A DNA stretch of 64,000 nucleotides, from contig NZ_JIAN01000007.1 in the NCBI RefSeq assembly GCF_000688475.1, positions 372,001-436,000 on the forward strand, in the 5' to 3' direction. A program made the position numbers and the translations under genes. The stretch comes from Cellulomonas sp. URHE0023 (GTDB lineage: Bacteria; Actinomycetota; Actinomycetes; Actinomycetales; Cellulomonadaceae). Positions 1 through 10,482 of the stretch are shown here, one piece after another; within the stretch, counting starts at the first letter, position 1; each line of letters opens with the position of its first letter. The notes beneath the pieces are model-generated. The model did no database searches. It was not told the DNA's origin and saw only the letters and a program-made list of their open reading frames with translations.

Positions 1-2
1 CA

Positions 3-644
3 GGCGCGTGCGTCCTCGACGGCGGCCGGGTCCGGGCGGTCAACTCCGGCTCGTGTACGGTCACCGCGGAATCCGCAGGCGACGCGCACACGCTCGCGGC
101 ACACGCCTCCGCCACCGTCCAGGTGCCGGCCTCGGCGGTCTCCGCCACCGTGACCATCGGCGCCGAGCTCGGGACAGCAGCCGCGGGCGCGGGGTTCACG
201 GCCAAGGGCACCGGCCTTCGGCCGGGCAGTGACGCCGTCGTGGTCGTCCACTCGGCACCGGTCGAGCTCGCTCGCGCTGTCGTCCTCGCGGACGGCACGG
301 TGGCCGTGACCGGCGCTCTTCCGTCGGGCCTGGAGGCGACCGACCACGCGCTGACCTTCACGGGCACGGCGTTGGACGGGTCGGCGGTCTCCGGGGAGGA
401 GACCTTCGCGGTCGGCCCGTCGGGCACCCTCGTGCGCATCGGATCGCGCGCCCTGCCGGCGCCCGTGCCCGCGCCGACGCCCACGTCAGCGACCACGCAG
501 AGCCCTTCGCCAGGCACGGCGCCGGCGTCGCTGGCGACCACCGGCTCCGGGGACGTCCGGGGCCTGACCGCTCTGGGTGCGCTGGCGCTCCTCGTAGGAT
601 CAGCCGCTCGCGCGTCGGTGCGACGTCGGGCGACCCGGAGCTGA
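3..644 (+). CDS. C-terminal part of a sortase-anchored surface protein (5' end outside the window)
   Basis: The frame is open from the first bases of the window, so the start lies upstream. The visible ~213 residues are rich in Ala, Val, Thr and Gly, as in beta-sandwich (Ig-like or adhesin) repeats. They are followed by a Pro/Thr-rich stretch, then LATTG, a hydrophobic segment (LTALGALALLVGSAA) and an Arg-rich tail. LAxTG is the sorting signal known for class E sortases of high-GC Gram-positives, so the protein is probably cell-wall linked. Its binding function cannot be told. It is followed by a convergent two-component system with no clear functional link. Confidence 0.75.
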   Translation, partial: GACVLDGGRVRAVNSGSCTVTAESAGDAHTLAAHASATVQVPASAVSATVTIGAELGTAAAGAGFTAKGTGLRPGSDAVVVVHSAPVELARAVVLADGTVAVTGALPSGLEATDHALTFTGTALDGSAVSGEETFAVGPSGTLVRIGSRALPAPVPAPTPTSATTQSPSPGTAPASLATTGSGDVRGLTALGALALLVGSAARASVRRRATRS

Positions 645-675
645 CCCGCAGACGCGTCGTTGGTGAGGGCCGACC

Positions 676-1329
676 TCAGCCCTTCATCCGCCCCGTCTCG
701 TAGGCCCACATCGCCAGCTCGACCCGGTTCCGCACCCCGAGCTTCCCCATGAGGCTCGCCAGGTGGGTCTTCACGGTGCTCATGCTGATGTGCAGCTCGT
801 CGGCGATCTCCGCGTTGGTGCGACCCCGCGCAACCGTGACCAGCACGTCCTCCTCGCGAGTCGTCAACGGCGCCAGCGGCTGAGCCGGCGGACCACCTCG
901 CGCCTCGGAGAACACGGCGAGCAGGCGGCGCGTGATGCTGGGCGCGATCAGGGCGTCGCCGTCGGCAGCCGCATGGATCGCCTGCACGAGCAGCTCCGGG
1001 CCCGCGTCCTTGAGCAGGAAGCCACGGGCCCCTGCCTGCAGCGCCCCGTGCACGTACTCGTCGAGGTCGAAGGTCGTGATCACGACGACCGCCATCGGGT
1101 CGGCGACGGCGGGACCGGCCAGCTGTCTGGTCGCCTCGATGCCGTCGAGCCCGGGCATCCGGATGTCGAACAGGCACACGTCGGGTCGCAGGCGGCGGGC
1201 CATCGAGACGGCCGACCGCCCGTCGGCGGCCTGGCCGACCACCTCGATGCCCTCCTGGGCGTCCAGGATCATCGTGAGACCCGTACGCACGAGCTCCTGG
1301 TCGTCGGCCACGAGCACGGTGGTCGTCAT
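676..1329 (-). CDS. NarL/LuxR-type response regulator
   Basis: A 217-residue DNA-binding response regulator. The receiver domain (about residues 4-120) carries the acidic pair VADDQE, the phospho-acceptor Asp in LFDIRMPGLDG and the Lys in FLLKDAGPE. The C-terminal LuxR helix-turn-helix (about 150-210) reads LTTREEDVLVTVARGRT and STVKTHLASLMGKLGV. Its start overlaps the stop of the upstream kinase gene by four bases, so the two are translationally coupled. It should be phosphorylated by that kinase and regulate transcription. The target genes are not evident from the neighbourhood. Confidence 0.93.
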   Translation of the reverse strand: MTTTVLVADDQELVRTGLTMILDAQEGIEVVGQAADGRSAVSMARRLRPDVCLFDIRMPGLDGIEATRQLAGPAVADPMAVVVITTFDLDEYVHGALQAGARGFLLKDAGPELLVQAIHAAADGDALIAPSITRRLLAVFSEARGGPPAQPLAPLTTREEDVLVTVARGRTNAEIADELHISMSTVKTHLASLMGKLGVRNRVELAMWAYETGRMKG

Positions 1330-2462
1330 CGGGACGCTCCTGACTTGGGCAGGACGGCGTCGACCGTCCAGCCACGTTCGGCGCCCGGCCCGGCCGCGAG
1401 GGTTCCGCCGAGCAGGGCGGCCCGCTCGGTCATGCCGATCAGCCCGTAGCCGGTCCAGCCGCGCCCGGTCACGTGCGGCTCGCCGTCGTCGACGACCATG
1501 AGGTGGACGGCGTCGTCCGAGCCCGTGACCTGCACGGTGATGCGCGTCGCGTGGCGCGAGTGACGCACGGCGTTGGTGATCGACTCCTGCGCGAGGCGGT
1601 AGACGGCGGCCCCGACGGTCGGCCGCAGGTCGTCGAGCGGCCCACGCAGGGACACGTCCACGGGTGGGACGGTGCCGAACGCCAGGCGCTCGATGTCGTC
1701 GACACCGCGCTGGGGTGCGAGGTCGACCTCGTCCCCCTCGCGGAGCGTGCGCACCATGAGACGCATCTCGCTCAGGGCGCGGGTCGCCTCACCCTCGATC
1801 ACGGCGAGGGCGTCGACCGCGGCCGACGGGTCCGCCGCCGCGACGACCCGTCCGGCCTGCGCGCGGATGGCGATCGCCGACACGTGGTGCGCCACGGTGT
1901 CGTGGAGCTCGCGCGCCAGCATCTCGCGCTCCCGCAGCTTGACCTGGTCGGTCTCGCGCAGACGTGCGGTGGAGGCGAGTCGCACGACACCGCCGAGCAC
2001 GCACGGTGAGAGGAAGAACACCGCCTCACCGATCGTCTCCGCGACGGTGGTGTAGTGCCCGGCGATCCCCGCCACGCCGGTGGACACGATCAGCACCATG
2101 CCGAGCGCGACCTCCCGACCGCTCCCCCACCGGCACAGCGCGTACGACAGGACGAGGATGGAGGCGGTGGTGTACAGCCCGACCGACTCGTCGTACCGGG
2201 AGATGCTGGCGAGGTCCACGGCGAGGACGGCACCGTAGGCCACCGCGACCGCGAGCAGCGGACGGGTCCGGCGGATCAGCAACGCGCCGATGGCCGCGAG
2301 CGCCATGGGGATCGAGACGGGCAGCCAGTGGATGGTGCGGGCCACCACCTCGACGACCGAGAGCCACAGCAGGACGCCGACGAGCACCCAGTCGCGCCAG
2401 ACCCGCTCGGGCGCGCCCGGGCTGCGGGGTGCGGCCCAGAGGCGACGGAGTGCGGCGATCAC
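1326..2462 (-). CDS. NarL-family sensor histidine kinase (HisKA_3)
   Basis: A 378-residue membrane kinase. Five or six hydrophobic segments fill the first ~170 residues (for example WVLVGVLLWLSVVEVV and VALGMVLIVSTGVAGI). A HisKA_3 dimerisation helix follows, with the phospho-accepting His in ELHDTVAHHVSAI, then an HATPase domain with the N-box QESITNAVRHS and G-box residues in GWTGYGLIGM. There is no large extracellular domain, so the signal is probably sensed within or near the membrane, as in DesK-like kinases. Start is GTG. It forms an operon with the response regulator at 676-1329. Confidence 0.92.
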   Translation of the reverse strand: MIAALRRLWAAPRSPGAPERVWRDWVLVGVLLWLSVVEVVARTIHWLPVSIPMALAAIGALLIRRTRPLLAVAVAYGAVLAVDLASISRYDESVGLYTTASILVLSYALCRWGSGREVALGMVLIVSTGVAGIAGHYTTVAETIGEAVFFLSPCVLGGVVRLASTARLRETDQVKLREREMLARELHDTVAHHVSAIAIRAQAGRVVAAADPSAAVDALAVIEGEATRALSEMRLMVRTLREGDEVDLAPQRGVDDIERLAFGTVPPVDVSLRGPLDDLRPTVGAAVYRLAQESITNAVRHSRHATRITVQVTGSDDAVHLMVVDDGEPHVTGRGWTGYGLIGMTERAALLGGTLAAGPGAERGWTVDAVLPKSGASR

Positions 2463-2550
2463 GAGTGCAGCCTAGGCATCCCCAGCTGGCGCGCGGATCG
2501 GCCGCCCGAGCACGAGCGGGTCGGCCGTTCGGACGAGGCGGGGCCGGAGG

Positions 2551-3417
2551 TCAGCGGGTGAGCCAACCGCGCGCTCCGGGGTGACGGACGGACTCGGACG
2601 CGTGTCGCACGCCGCCGCGGATGGCGTCGCCGATCTCGACGCCACGGGCCAGCGCAGCCCCGATGGCACCGTGCAGCACGTCGCCTGCACCCAGGGTGTC
2701 GACCACGTCGGCGAGCGGGACCTCAGGCGGCGACACCTCGATCAGCTCGACGGGCGGACCGCTGAACCGGATCCGGACCGGGCCGGCACCAGCCGTGCGA
2801 GCGACCGTCGCAGGGCCATGGGCTGCGACGGCGGCCAGGAGGTCCGCCTGGGCGACCCCGGGCATCGCGAAGTCCGCGGACAGGACCGCGTGGTCGACGT
2901 GCGCGAGCAGCCGTCCCAGACCGGGCTTCCAGCTGCCTCCGTCGAGCACGACGGGCGCGCGCACCGCGCCGGCAAGCACCTCCACCGCGGTGAGATGGTG
3001 CCCGTCGACGAGCATCGCGGTCGCGGCCATGGCTGCGTCGAGGGCCGACGGGTTCGGCGTCAGGTCCGCCGCACCGGTGGCGTTCACGGACACGACGGCC
3101 CGTTCACCCGTCGAGCGCGTCACCAGGACCGTCGACACGGCGGGCGACCCGACGACACCGTCGAGCAGGTCGACGACCTCGACGCCGGCGGCCTGCAGCC
3201 CTTCCCGCACGAGGTCGGCGACCGGACCCACGCCGAGCGCGGTGACCAGGACCGTGGGCACCCCGAGCGCTACGGCCGTGGCCGCCGCGTTCGCGGCCGG
3301 ACCGCCGAACATCACCGTCAGGTCCTGGGCGACGAGCTTCTCGTTCGCACCCGGGACGTGGTCGACCACCTGGACGACGTCGAGCGTCGCGAGCCCGCAG
3401 CAGACCAGGAGGGTCAT
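2551..3417 (-). CDS. PfkB-family carbohydrate kinase
   Basis: A 288-residue ribokinase-fold kinase that transfers phosphate from ATP to a small sugar or nucleoside. The N-terminus has the family Gly-rich segment [18 protein letters not shown]. The C-terminal PfkB signature [17 protein letters not shown] contains the catalytic Asp and anion-hole glycines. The exact substrate (ribose, fructose, adenosine or other) cannot be set from sequence. It lies 28 bp downstream of a small membrane-protein gene on the same strand, so the two may be co-transcribed. Confidence 0.88.
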   Translation of the reverse strand: MTLLVCCGLATLDVVQVVDHVPGANEKLVAQDLTVMFGGPAANAAATAVALGVPTVLVTALGVGPVADLVREGLQAAGVEVVDLLDGVVGSPAVSTVLVTRSTGERAVVSVNATGAADLTPNPSALDAAMAATAMLVDGHHLTAVEVLAGAVRAPVVLDGGSWKPGLGRLLAHVDHAVLSADFAMPGVAQADLLAAVAAHGPATVARTAGAGPVRIRFSGPPVELIEVSPPEVPLADVVDTLGAGDVLHGAIGAALARGVEIGDAIRGGVRHASESVRHPGARGWLTR

Positions 3418-3445
3418 CGGGACATCCTGGCCGGCGCCCGAAGGC

Positions 3446-3766
3446 TCAGACCGCCGCTGCCGGTGTGCGGGTCCGTGCGTCCACCAGCACGTACGTCACC
3501 ACCCCGAGCAGCAGCGCGACGAGCACGACCGATGGCCAGGCACCGAGACGGGGCGCGAGGAGGTGGGACGCGACGAAGCAGACAGCGCCGGTCAGCACCA
3601 CGAGGGCCACCCGCCACCAGCCCGCGGACCGAGCACGGACGGCGCACCAGGCCACGCCCGCGAGCAGCACCGCGCCGCCGAGGGCGCGGACGCCGGTCGC
3701 CTGTGCGACGGCGAACCCGACCACGAGGGTCAGCCCCGCGAGGACAGCGGTGGGGACGCGCGACAT
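3446..3766 (-). CDS. small conserved-type integral membrane protein
   Basis: About 106 residues. The ATG at 3766 was chosen because the protein then begins [18 protein letters not shown], directly with a transmembrane helix; an open frame continues upstream but without hydrophobic or coding character. Four hydrophobic helices are visible: [46 protein letters not shown] and [17 protein letters not shown]. No catalytic motif is seen. It sits between pgi (divergent) and the PfkB kinase gene (same strand). Function unknown. Confidence 0.65.
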   Translation of the reverse strand: MSRVPTAVLAGLTLVVGFAVAQATGVRALGGAVLLAGVAWCAVRARSAGWWRVALVVLTGAVCFVASHLLAPRLGAWPSVVLVALLLGVVTYVLVDARTRTPAAAV

Positions 3767-3941
3767 GCCGCACACCCTAGACGGCCCGGACCGGGTGCGG
3801 GCCGATCCGGGTCGGACGTCCCGTGCGGCACCACCGGCGCGCGCAATAGGTTGGACCTCGACCCCGGCACCGCGTCGGGCCGTTCGCCGGCCCGCCCGCA
3901 CACACGAGCCGGAGAACGCCCGCAGAGAGGGAACCACCACC

Positions 3942-5612
3942 GTGCCCACGCCCCCCGTCGACGCCACTGCCACGACCGCCTGGCAGGAGCTCAGCGCACA
4001 CGAGTCGACGCTGACGCCCGACCTGCGCGCGTGGTTCGCAGACGATCCCGAGCGCGCCACGCGACTCACGCTCCCGCTGGCCGACCTCACCGTCGACCTG
4101 TCGAAGAACCTGGTCACCGACGGGACCGTCGCGCTCCTGCTGCAGCTCGCCGAGGAGGTCGGCCTCGCGGACCGCCTGCAGGCCCAGCTCCGCGGCGACC
4201 ACATCAACGTGACCGAGGACCGTGCGGTCCTGCACACGGCACTGCGCCGTCCGGCAGGTGCGACGCCCCCGCTCGTCGTCGACGGTCAGCAGATCGACAC
4301 CGACGTGCAGGCCGAGCTGGACAAGATGTACGCGTTCGCGGACAAGGTGCGCTCGGGCGCGTGGACCGGTGTGACCGGGGAGCGCGTGAAGACGGTCGTG
4401 AACATCGGCATCGGCGGCTCCGACCTGGGTCCTGTCATGGCGTACGAGGCGCTCAAGCCGTACGTGCAGGACGGTCTCGAGGTGCGGTTCGTCTCCAACA
4501 TCGACCCGACCGACCTCGCCGAGAAGGTCAAGGGCCTCGACCCGACCACGACGCTGTTCATCGTCGCGTCCAAGACGTTCGGCACCCTCGAGACGCTCAC
4601 CAACGCCCGCCTGGCGCGCACCTGGCTGTGGGAGCAGCTGGGCACCGCCGATGACGACGCATCGCGCAACGCGGCCGTCGCCAAGCACTTCGTCGCCGTC
4701 TCGACCGCCCTGGACAAGGTCGCCGCGTTCGGCATCGACCCGACCAACGCGTTCGGTTTCTGGGACTGGGTCGGCGGACGCTACTCGGTGGACTCCACGA
4801 TCGGCACGTCGCTCGCGATCGCCATCGGCCCGGACGGGTTCCGTGACTTCCTCGCGGGCTTCCACGCGGTCGACGAGCACGTGGCGAGCACGCCGTTCGC
4901 GCAGAACGTGCCCGTCCTCATGGGCCTGCTCAACATCTGGTACGTCAACTTCCTCGGCGCCCACACGCACGCGGTCCTGCCGTACGCGCAGTACCTGCAC
5001 CGCTTCCCGGCCTACCTGCAGCAGCTGACCATGGAGTCCAACGGCAAGTCGGTGCGCTGGGACGGCACCCCCGTCACGACGGCGACGGGTGAGGTGTTCT
5101 GGGGCGAGCCCGGCACCAACGGCCAGCACGCGTTCTACCAGCTGATCCACCAGGGCACCCGGCTCATCCCGGCCGACTTCATCGCGGTCGCCAACCCGGC
5201 GCACCCGCTCGCCGACGACGGCGTCGACGTGCACAGCCTGTTCTTGGCCAACTACTTCGCGCAGACGAAGGCCCTCGCGTTCGGCAAGACCGCCGACGAG
5301 GTGCGCGCCGAGGGCACGGCCGAGGAGATCGTCCCCGCCCGGGTGTTCTCCGGGAACCGCCCGACGACGTCGATCCTCGCGGGCTCGCTCACGCCGTCCG
5401 TGCTCGGTCAGCTGATCGCGCTCTACGAGCACATCACGTTCGTCCAGGGCGTGGTCTGGGGCATCGACTCGTTCGACCAGTGGGGTGTCGAGCTGGGCAA
5501 GAAGCTCGCGCTCGAGGTCGCACCCGCGGTCCAGGGCGACGCGGCGGCACTGGCCGCACAGGACCCGTCGACGCAGGCGCTCATCACGAAGTACCTGTCG
5601 CTGCGGGACTGA
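3942..5612 (+). CDS. pgi: glucose-6-phosphate isomerase
   Basis: A 556-residue cytosolic enzyme interconverting glucose 6-phosphate and fructose 6-phosphate. The sugar-phosphate binding segment [11 protein letters not shown] is followed by SKTFGTLET, by [20 protein letters not shown] and by the family signature [18 protein letters not shown]. The C-terminal Lys/Gln region is complete. GTG at 3942 follows GAGAGG at 3925-3930 and gives a normal family length; upstream residues in the open frame do not look coding. It stands alone on its strand and is divergent from the small membrane protein. Confidence 0.97.
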   Translation: MPTPPVDATATTAWQELSAHESTLTPDLRAWFADDPERATRLTLPLADLTVDLSKNLVTDGTVALLLQLAEEVGLADRLQAQLRGDHINVTEDRAVLHTALRRPAGATPPLVVDGQQIDTDVQAELDKMYAFADKVRSGAWTGVTGERVKTVVNIGIGGSDLGPVMAYEALKPYVQDGLEVRFVSNIDPTDLAEKVKGLDPTTTLFIVASKTFGTLETLTNARLARTWLWEQLGTADDDASRNAAVAKHFVAVSTALDKVAAFGIDPTNAFGFWDWVGGRYSVDSTIGTSLAIAIGPDGFRDFLAGFHAVDEHVASTPFAQNVPVLMGLLNIWYVNFLGAHTHAVLPYAQYLHRFPAYLQQLTMESNGKSVRWDGTPVTTATGEVFWGEPGTNGQHAFYQLIHQGTRLIPADFIAVANPAHPLADDGVDVHSLFLANYFAQTKALAFGKTADEVRAEGTAEEIVPARVFSGNRPTTSILAGSLTPSVLGQLIALYEHITFVQGVVWGIDSFDQWGVELGKKLALEVAPAVQGDAAALAAQDPSTQALITKYLSLRD

Positions 5613-5649
5613 CCGCAGGGCGCCCACCCGCGCATGAGAGGCTCGCTCG

Positions 5650-6018
5650 GTGAGCGAGGTGACGCGTGCGCGGGTGGACGCCTGGACCTGGGCGGTCCGC
5701 CTCTTCCCGACGAGGTCGGCGGCGGGCGCCGCGTGCAAGGCCGGTCACGTCCGCGTCAACGGGGAGCGCGCCAAGCCGGCGACGATGGTCGTCCCGGGCG
5801 ACGAGGTGCACGTGCGGGGCGGTGAACGCGAACGGATCGTCGTCGTGCAGCGGACGGTCGTGAAGCGCGTCGGCGCACCCGTCGCGGTGACGTGCTACCT
5901 CGACCGCTCCCCCGCACCCCCGCCGAAGGAGCACATCGCCGCCGGCACGCGTGACCGCGGAGCTGGCCGGCCGACCAAGCGGGACCGCCGCCTGATCGAG
6001 CGCCTCCGGGGGCACTGA
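5650..6018 (+). CDS. S4-domain RNA-binding protein (Hsp15-like)
   Basis: A 122-residue basic protein. An S4 RNA-binding domain occupies roughly residues 8-70 (RVDAWTWAVRLFPTRSAA, HVRVNGERAKPATMV, PGDEVHV), followed by a basic tail. Proteins of this type bind structured rRNA. E. coli Hsp15 recycles nascent-chain-blocked 50S subunits, but equivalence here is an inference from the domain alone. GTG at 5650 lies 37 bp after pgi, so read-through from pgi is possible. Confidence 0.85.
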   Translation: MSEVTRARVDAWTWAVRLFPTRSAAGAACKAGHVRVNGERAKPATMVVPGDEVHVRGGERERIVVVQRTVVKRVGAPVAVTCYLDRSPAPPPKEHIAAGTRDRGAGRPTKRDRRLIERLRGH

Positions 6019-6027
6019 CCACCCGTC

Positions 6028-6906
6028 TCAGCGGTCCGTCGGTCCGATCCCCAGCCGGGCGGCGAGCGCCATGGCGTCGTACGGCGCTCGGACCTTGATG
6101 TCGTTGTCGAAGTACACGAAGACGTCGCGGCCGGCGGCCGGCGGGGCCGCAGCCGCGAGCCGACGGACGTCCGCGGGCTCGCCGCCGTCGGCCCAGGCCC
6201 GCACGCGGGACGCCCAGCGGTCGAGGCTCTCGTCGTCGTAGCCGCTGGCGTACAGCTCCTTGTCGCCGTGCAGCCGCAGGTACACCAGGTCGGAGGTGAC
6301 GTCCTCGATGACCGGCCACCGGCCGTCGGCGTCGGAGACGACCGTCCCGATGTCGTGCTCGCGCAGGAGCTCGATGAACGACGGGACCTCGAACGTGGTG
6401 TGCCGGACCTCGAGCACGTGGCGCAGCGGGCGGTCGGCGTCGGTCGTGGTCCACGCGCGGTCGTCGAGGCGCTCGTCGTGCGCGGCCGCCAGCTCGGCCG
6501 CCGCGGCGGTGCTCCGCGGCAGGAGCTCGAAGAACGCCGCCAGCCGGTCAGGGTGGTACCCCAGGTTCGGCGGCAGCTGCCAGAGCATCGGCCCGAGCTT
6601 CGGGCCGAGCGCCAGCACACCGCTGGCCAGGAAGTTGGCGACCGGGGTGCGGACGTCGGCCAGCTTCTTCATATGGGTGATGAACCGCGGCGCCTTGACC
6701 GAGAAGAGGAAGTCGTCGGGCGTCTGTGCCGACCACGCCAGGAAGCTCTCCGGCCTCTGGAGCGCGTAGAACGAGCCGTTGATCTCGATCGACGTCAGGC
6801 GGCTGGACGCGAACTCCAGCTCGCTGCGCTGCGGGAGGCCCTGCGGATAGAACACACCGCGCCACGGCGCGTAGCGCCAGCCCGAGATCCCGGTGCGGAT
6901 GGTCAT
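6028..6906 (-). CDS. DUF72 family protein
   Basis: A 292-residue protein with a TIM-barrel-like DUF72 fold. It starts TGISGWRYAPWRGVFYP and contains SIEINGSFYALQ, FSVKAPRFITH, VLEVRHTTF and the C-terminal VYFDNDIKVRAPYDA. All are characteristic of this widespread family (E. coli YecE relatives), whose biochemical role is not established. ATG at 6906 was chosen because family conservation begins there; the longer open frame upstream is low-complexity. Its tail faces the S4 gene. Confidence 0.88.
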   Translation of the reverse strand: MTIRTGISGWRYAPWRGVFYPQGLPQRSELEFASSRLTSIEINGSFYALQRPESFLAWSAQTPDDFLFSVKAPRFITHMKKLADVRTPVANFLASGVLALGPKLGPMLWQLPPNLGYHPDRLAAFFELLPRSTAAAAELAAAHDERLDDRAWTTTDADRPLRHVLEVRHTTFEVPSFIELLREHDIGTVVSDADGRWPVIEDVTSDLVYLRLHGDKELYASGYDDESLDRWASRVRAWADGGEPADVRRLAAAAPPAAGRDVFVYFDNDIKVRAPYDAMALAARLGIGPTDR

Positions 6907-7015
6907 GCGGGCATCCTTTCGTGCACGAGCGCCCGGTGCCTGCGCGGCGAGGGTGCAGGACGCGGATCTCGACCGGAGTCCGCGATCGCGCCGGCTGCGG
7001 CGCATAGTGGAGGGC

Positions 7016-8008
7016 GTGTCCCACACCGTCCCCGTCGCCGACCCGGCGGAGCCGCGGACGCCCGGCGCTCCCGGCCCTCCCGACGACGACCCGGCCGCGC
7101 CGCCGCTCACGAGCGTCTACCGGCCGGCCGCTCCGCTCGACGTGCGGCTCACGCTGCGCACCCTGCGCCGTGGCGGCGGCGACCCGGCCTGGTCGTTCGC
7201 CCCGGACGGGGGCGTCTGGCAGGCCACCCGCACGACCGACGGACCCGCCACCCGGCACCTGCGTCCGCGCGCCGACGGTGTCCACGTCACGACCTGGGGT
7301 CCGGGTGCCGAGCGGGCCCTGGCCGAGACACCGGACCTGCTCGGTGCGCGCGACTCCGGGGACGGGTTCGACTCCCGCCTGCACCGGGTGGTCCACGACG
7401 CGCACCGGCGACTGCCCGGCCTGCGCATCACGCGTTCGGGCAACGTGCTCGAGGCCCTCGTGCCCGCGATCCTCGAGCAGAAGGTGGTCGGCCTGGACGC
7501 CCAGGCCTCGTGGCGCAGGCTGGTCCGGCAGCACGGGTCCCCGGCACCGGGGCCAGGCCCGAGCACCTTGCGCGTGCCGCCCGACGCCGCCACCTGGCTC
7601 GCCGTTCCGGTGTGGGACTGGCGGCGGGCGGGCGTCGACGAGCAGCGGGCGGGGACGGTCCAGCGTGCCGCGGCGGTCGCGCCCCGGCTGCAGGAGACGG
7701 TCGGTCTGCCCACCGCCGAGGCCTACCGACGGCTGCTCACCGTGCGTGGGATCGGCCCGTGGACGGTTGCCGAGGTCTCGTCACGGGCGCTGGGCGACGC
7801 CGATGCCGTCTCGGTCGGGGACTTCCACCTCGCCCACCTGGTCGGCTGGGCGCTCACGGGTCGCCGGACCGACGACGCCGGGATGCTGGAGCTGCTCGCC
7901 CCGTGGGCCGGTCAGCGCCACCGGGTCATCAGGCTGATCGAGCTCACGCAGGCGTCGTCGGCACCGCGGTTCGGCCACCGCGCGGCGCGGGCACGACCGA
8001 TGCGTTGA
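7016..8008 (+). CDS. AlkA-like DNA-3-methyladenine glycosylase (HhH-GPD)
   Basis: A 330-residue base-excision repair enzyme. An N-terminal AlkA_N-like part is followed by a HhH-GPD module. The pieces [19 protein letters not shown] and the hairpin [13 protein letters not shown] are followed by the catalytic Asp in [15 protein letters not shown]. It would remove alkylated bases such as 3-methyladenine from DNA. GTG at 7016 is the first plausible start after the divergent DUF72 gene. The 3' end overlaps the convergent chemoreceptor gene by 65 bp, so the last ~20 residues of both proteins share DNA. Confidence 0.87.
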   Translation: MSHTVPVADPAEPRTPGAPGPPDDDPAAPPLTSVYRPAAPLDVRLTLRTLRRGGGDPAWSFAPDGGVWQATRTTDGPATRHLRPRADGVHVTTWGPGAERALAETPDLLGARDSGDGFDSRLHRVVHDAHRRLPGLRITRSGNVLEALVPAILEQKVVGLDAQASWRRLVRQHGSPAPGPGPSTLRVPPDAATWLAVPVWDWRRAGVDEQRAGTVQRAAAVAPRLQETVGLPTAEAYRRLLTVRGIGPWTVAEVSSRALGDADAVSVGDFHLAHLVGWALTGRRTDDAGMLELLAPWAGQRHRVIRLIELTQASSAPRFGHRAARARPMR

Positions 8009-9635
8009 CAGGCCGCGACGATCGCTCCGGCCGAGCCAGCGTGAACCGTTCGACCAGGTCGCTGAGCTCTCGGCTGGTTCCCGCGAGCTGGTCGGCGGCC
8101 TGAAGGCCACGCTCACCGGCGGCAGCGGTCGTCGAGCCGGCCTCGGTGACGGTCACGATCCCGTCGGTGATCTGCGACGACCCGGCCGCGGCACCGGCCA
8201 CGGAGCGGGCGATCTCGTTGGTGGTCGAGGTCTGCTCCTCCACGGCGGCAGCGATCATCGCGGTGTGGTCGTTGACCCGGCCGATCACGGCGCCGACGTC
8301 GGCGATCGCGGCGGCGGCGCCGGCGCTGTCGGACTGGATCGCGTCGACCTGACGTGCGATCACCTCGGTGGCCTTGGCGGTCTCGTGCGCCAGCTCCTTG
8401 ACCTCGCCCGCGACGACCGCGAAGCCCTTGCCGGCCTCGCCTGCGCGCGCCGCCTCGATGGTCGCGTTGAGCGCCAGGAGGTTCGTCTGCTCGGCGATCG
8501 AGGTGATCATCTTCACCACGTCCCCGATCTGGGTCGAGGAGTCCCCGAGCCGGGCCACGGTGACGTTGGTACGGCCGGCCGCTTCGACCGCCTCGGCGGC
8601 GACGCCGGCGGCGTCCGTGGCACCCTGCGCGATCTCGCGGATCGACGAGCCCATCTGGGTAGCGCCTGCGGTCACCTGGGCGATGCTCGCGCTGATCTCC
8701 TGCGCCGCACCGGACATCGCGTCGGAGCGGACGCTGACCTCGTCGGCGGCCTGCTGGATCTCCCGGGAGACGGTGGTCACCTGGTCGCTGTACCGCGCGA
8801 CCGAGCCGGCGCTGCGCGCGAGTCGCTCGACGGTGTCGCGCAGGGTGGCGATCGCGGCGTTGAGCGAGGTCGCCATCCGACCGACCTCGTCCTGCGAGCT
8901 CACCTCGACGTGGCCGGTGAGGTCACCGTGCCCGAGACGGTCGAGGACGGTCGCGACCTCACGCACCGTCCGCGAGATGTTCCGCGCGACGAGCCAGCCG
9001 AGGGTCGTCGCCAGCAGGGCGCCGACCGCGAGCAGCCCGACGAGCACGGCACGCGCGTGCTGCCGCGTGGAGGTCGCCTCCTGCTGCATCGCTGCGTCGG
9101 CCTCGTCCTCCAGCTCGAGCAGCTGGTCCATCGGCTCGCCCATCGCCTCGTCGGCGGCGTTGAACGGTCCGAGCAGCTCGGTGGCCCCGGCGCCGTCGCC
9201 CTGGTCGACCGCTGGGATCAGCTGGCTGTCGCGCACCGTGCGCAGGTCTGCGAGGCGGTCCTGGAACGATGCCATCAGGTCGGCGCGGGCGCCCAGACTG
9301 TCACCGCCGATGCGCAGGTACTCCTCCACGTCCGCGTCGAGCTGTGCATCGGTCTCGGCGATCTCCTGCGCCAGCTCCTTGCGCTTCTCGGCGTCGGAGG
9401 CGAGCACGTAGTCGCGGATCAGGAAGCGGGTGTCGCCCTCCATGTCCCGCAGGTCCGCGAGGGTCTCGTACGAGCGCACGCCCTGCGCGTACAGCTTCGA
9501 CGCATCGTCGCTCACCGATCCCAGCGAAACCACGGCGTACGCGCCGACCGCCCCGAGGGCGGCCAGTCCCATGGCGACCGCGGCCAGGATCTTCGTGGCA
9601 ACGGATCGATCACGCGCCCAAGCGGTTCCGGACAT
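7944..9635 (-). CDS. methyl-accepting chemotaxis protein
   Basis: A 563-residue chemoreceptor. TM1 is near residues 15-37 ([20 protein letters not shown]). A ~150-residue extracellular four-helix-bundle sensor follows, then TM2 near 193-213 ([20 protein letters not shown]) and a HAMP linker. The long cytoplasmic coiled coil carries the hallmark hairpin tip [19 protein letters not shown]. It would pass ligand signals to CheA/CheW, none of which is in this window. The ATG is preceded by AAGGAG about 8 bases upstream. Its presence implies a motile ancestor or organism. Confidence 0.95.
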   Translation of the reverse strand: MSGTAWARDRSVATKILAAVAMGLAALGAVGAYAVVSLGSVSDDASKLYAQGVRSYETLADLRDMEGDTRFLIRDYVLASDAEKRKELAQEIAETDAQLDADVEEYLRIGGDSLGARADLMASFQDRLADLRTVRDSQLIPAVDQGDGAGATELLGPFNAADEAMGEPMDQLLELEDEADAAMQQEATSTRQHARAVLVGLLAVGALLATTLGWLVARNISRTVREVATVLDRLGHGDLTGHVEVSSQDEVGRMATSLNAAIATLRDTVERLARSAGSVARYSDQVTTVSREIQQAADEVSVRSDAMSGAAQEISASIAQVTAGATQMGSSIREIAQGATDAAGVAAEAVEAAGRTNVTVARLGDSSTQIGDVVKMITSIAEQTNLLALNATIEAARAGEAGKGFAVVAGEVKELAHETAKATEVIARQVDAIQSDSAGAAAAIADVGAVIGRVNDHTAMIAAAVEEQTSTTNEIARSVAGAAAGSSQITDGIVTVTEAGSTTAAAGERGLQAADQLAGTSRELSDLVERFTLARPERSSRPVNASVVPAPRGGRTAVPTTPA

Positions 9636-9808
9636 TGCTCTGACTCCTTGGGAAGCAGCCAGGCGGCCCCATGCAGTCGGCTACGTGTACTCGTCGGCAG
9701 GTCGCGTCGAGGTCTGAGGGATTTCCCGGTGCGGAGTGTCGATTTCCGCCGCGCGCCCACGTCGTGGCGGTGAAGGATGTGAGCGACGACCCCCAAACGG
9801 AGGACACC

Positions 9809-10144
9809 ATGCAGTTCCTTGTGCTCGTGTGGAACGACCCGACAGCGGATCCCTACGTACCCGCCGAGGACAACATCGAGGCCTGGGTCGCGGAGCACGA
9901 CGCCGCAGGCCGACGACGTGAGGGCGACCGGCTGCAGGCGCCGCAGGACGGGCGGACCGTCCGGGTCCGCTCGGGCAAGCTCCTGGTGACCGAGGGACCG
10001 TTCGTGGAGACGCAGGAGCAGATCGCGGGGTTCGACCTGCTCGAGTGCGCCGACCTGGACGAGGCCGTCAAGGTCGCCGCCGACCACCCCATGGCACGGT
10101 TCGGCACGCTCGAGGTGCGCCCGTTCTGGAACTGGGAGTCCTGA
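9809..10144 (+). CDS. YCII-related domain protein
   Basis: A 111-residue protein of the YCII (DGPF) family: MQFLVLVWNDP at the start, VTEGPFVETQEQIAGF in the middle and ARFGTLEVRPFWNW at the end. Family members are small ferredoxin-like-fold proteins often found with ECF sigma factors; their reaction is mostly unknown. The ATG is preceded by GGAGG at 9799-9803, a good ribosome binding site. A strong hairpin follows the stop, so the gene is probably monocistronic. Confidence 0.85.
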   Translation: MQFLVLVWNDPTADPYVPAEDNIEAWVAEHDAAGRRREGDRLQAPQDGRTVRVRSGKLLVTEGPFVETQEQIAGFDLLECADLDEAVKVAADHPMARFGTLEVRPFWNWES

Positions 10145-10149
10145 GACCG

Positions 10150-10186
10150 GGGGTCCCCGCGTCGTGGCGCGGGCACCGCGGACCCC
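10150..10186 (+). terminator. hairpin terminator after the YCII gene
   Basis: Six bases after the stop, GGGGTCC (10150-10156) pairs with GGACCCC (10180-10186). An inner stem, CCCGCG (10156-10161) with CGCGGG (10168-10173), shares one base with it. No U-tract follows, which is common in actinobacteria. It is read here as a terminator or mRNA 3' end for the YCII gene. Confidence 0.5.
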
Positions 10187-10254
10187 TCAGGCCTGGCTAG
10201 GCTGGCTCCAGTCGCAGAGCAGTCGAGCGTGCCGACGAACCCGGAGGACCACCC

Positions 10255-10479
10255 ATGAGCCAGCCCCTCATCACGCACCGCGAGGACGAGAACAAGTCGC
10301 CGGGACGCGCGATCTCGTTCGTCTTCCCCGCGATCCTGTTCCTGGGTGGGATGGCGCTGTTCACCATCGCGTTCAACTACGACTGGGGCGCCTGGCTGTT
10401 CGTCGGTGGCATCGCCCTCATCGGCCTGGCGTTCGCCATCCCGACGACGATCCTGCCGGCGCTCGAGGACCGCGAGTAG
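10255..10479 (+). CDS. small two-helix membrane protein
   Basis: A 74-residue protein with a polar N-terminus (MSQPLITHREDENKSPG) and two transmembrane helices, AISFVFPAILFLGGMALFTI and AWLFVGGIALIGLAFAIP. It ends in an acidic tail. No family was recognised. GGAGGACCACCC lies just before the ATG and supports the start. It is convergent with the DUF1992 gene, whose stop is three bases away. Confidence 0.65.
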   Translation: MSQPLITHREDENKSPGRAISFVFPAILFLGGMALFTIAFNYDWGAWLFVGGIALIGLAFAIPTTILPALEDRE

Positions 10480-10482
10480 GCC

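Noticed and set aside
2621-4654. Long plus-strand frame spanning the PfkB, membrane-protein and early pgi regions
   Set aside because: It crosses three real genes in other frames and is rich in Arg, Pro and Ala without domains.
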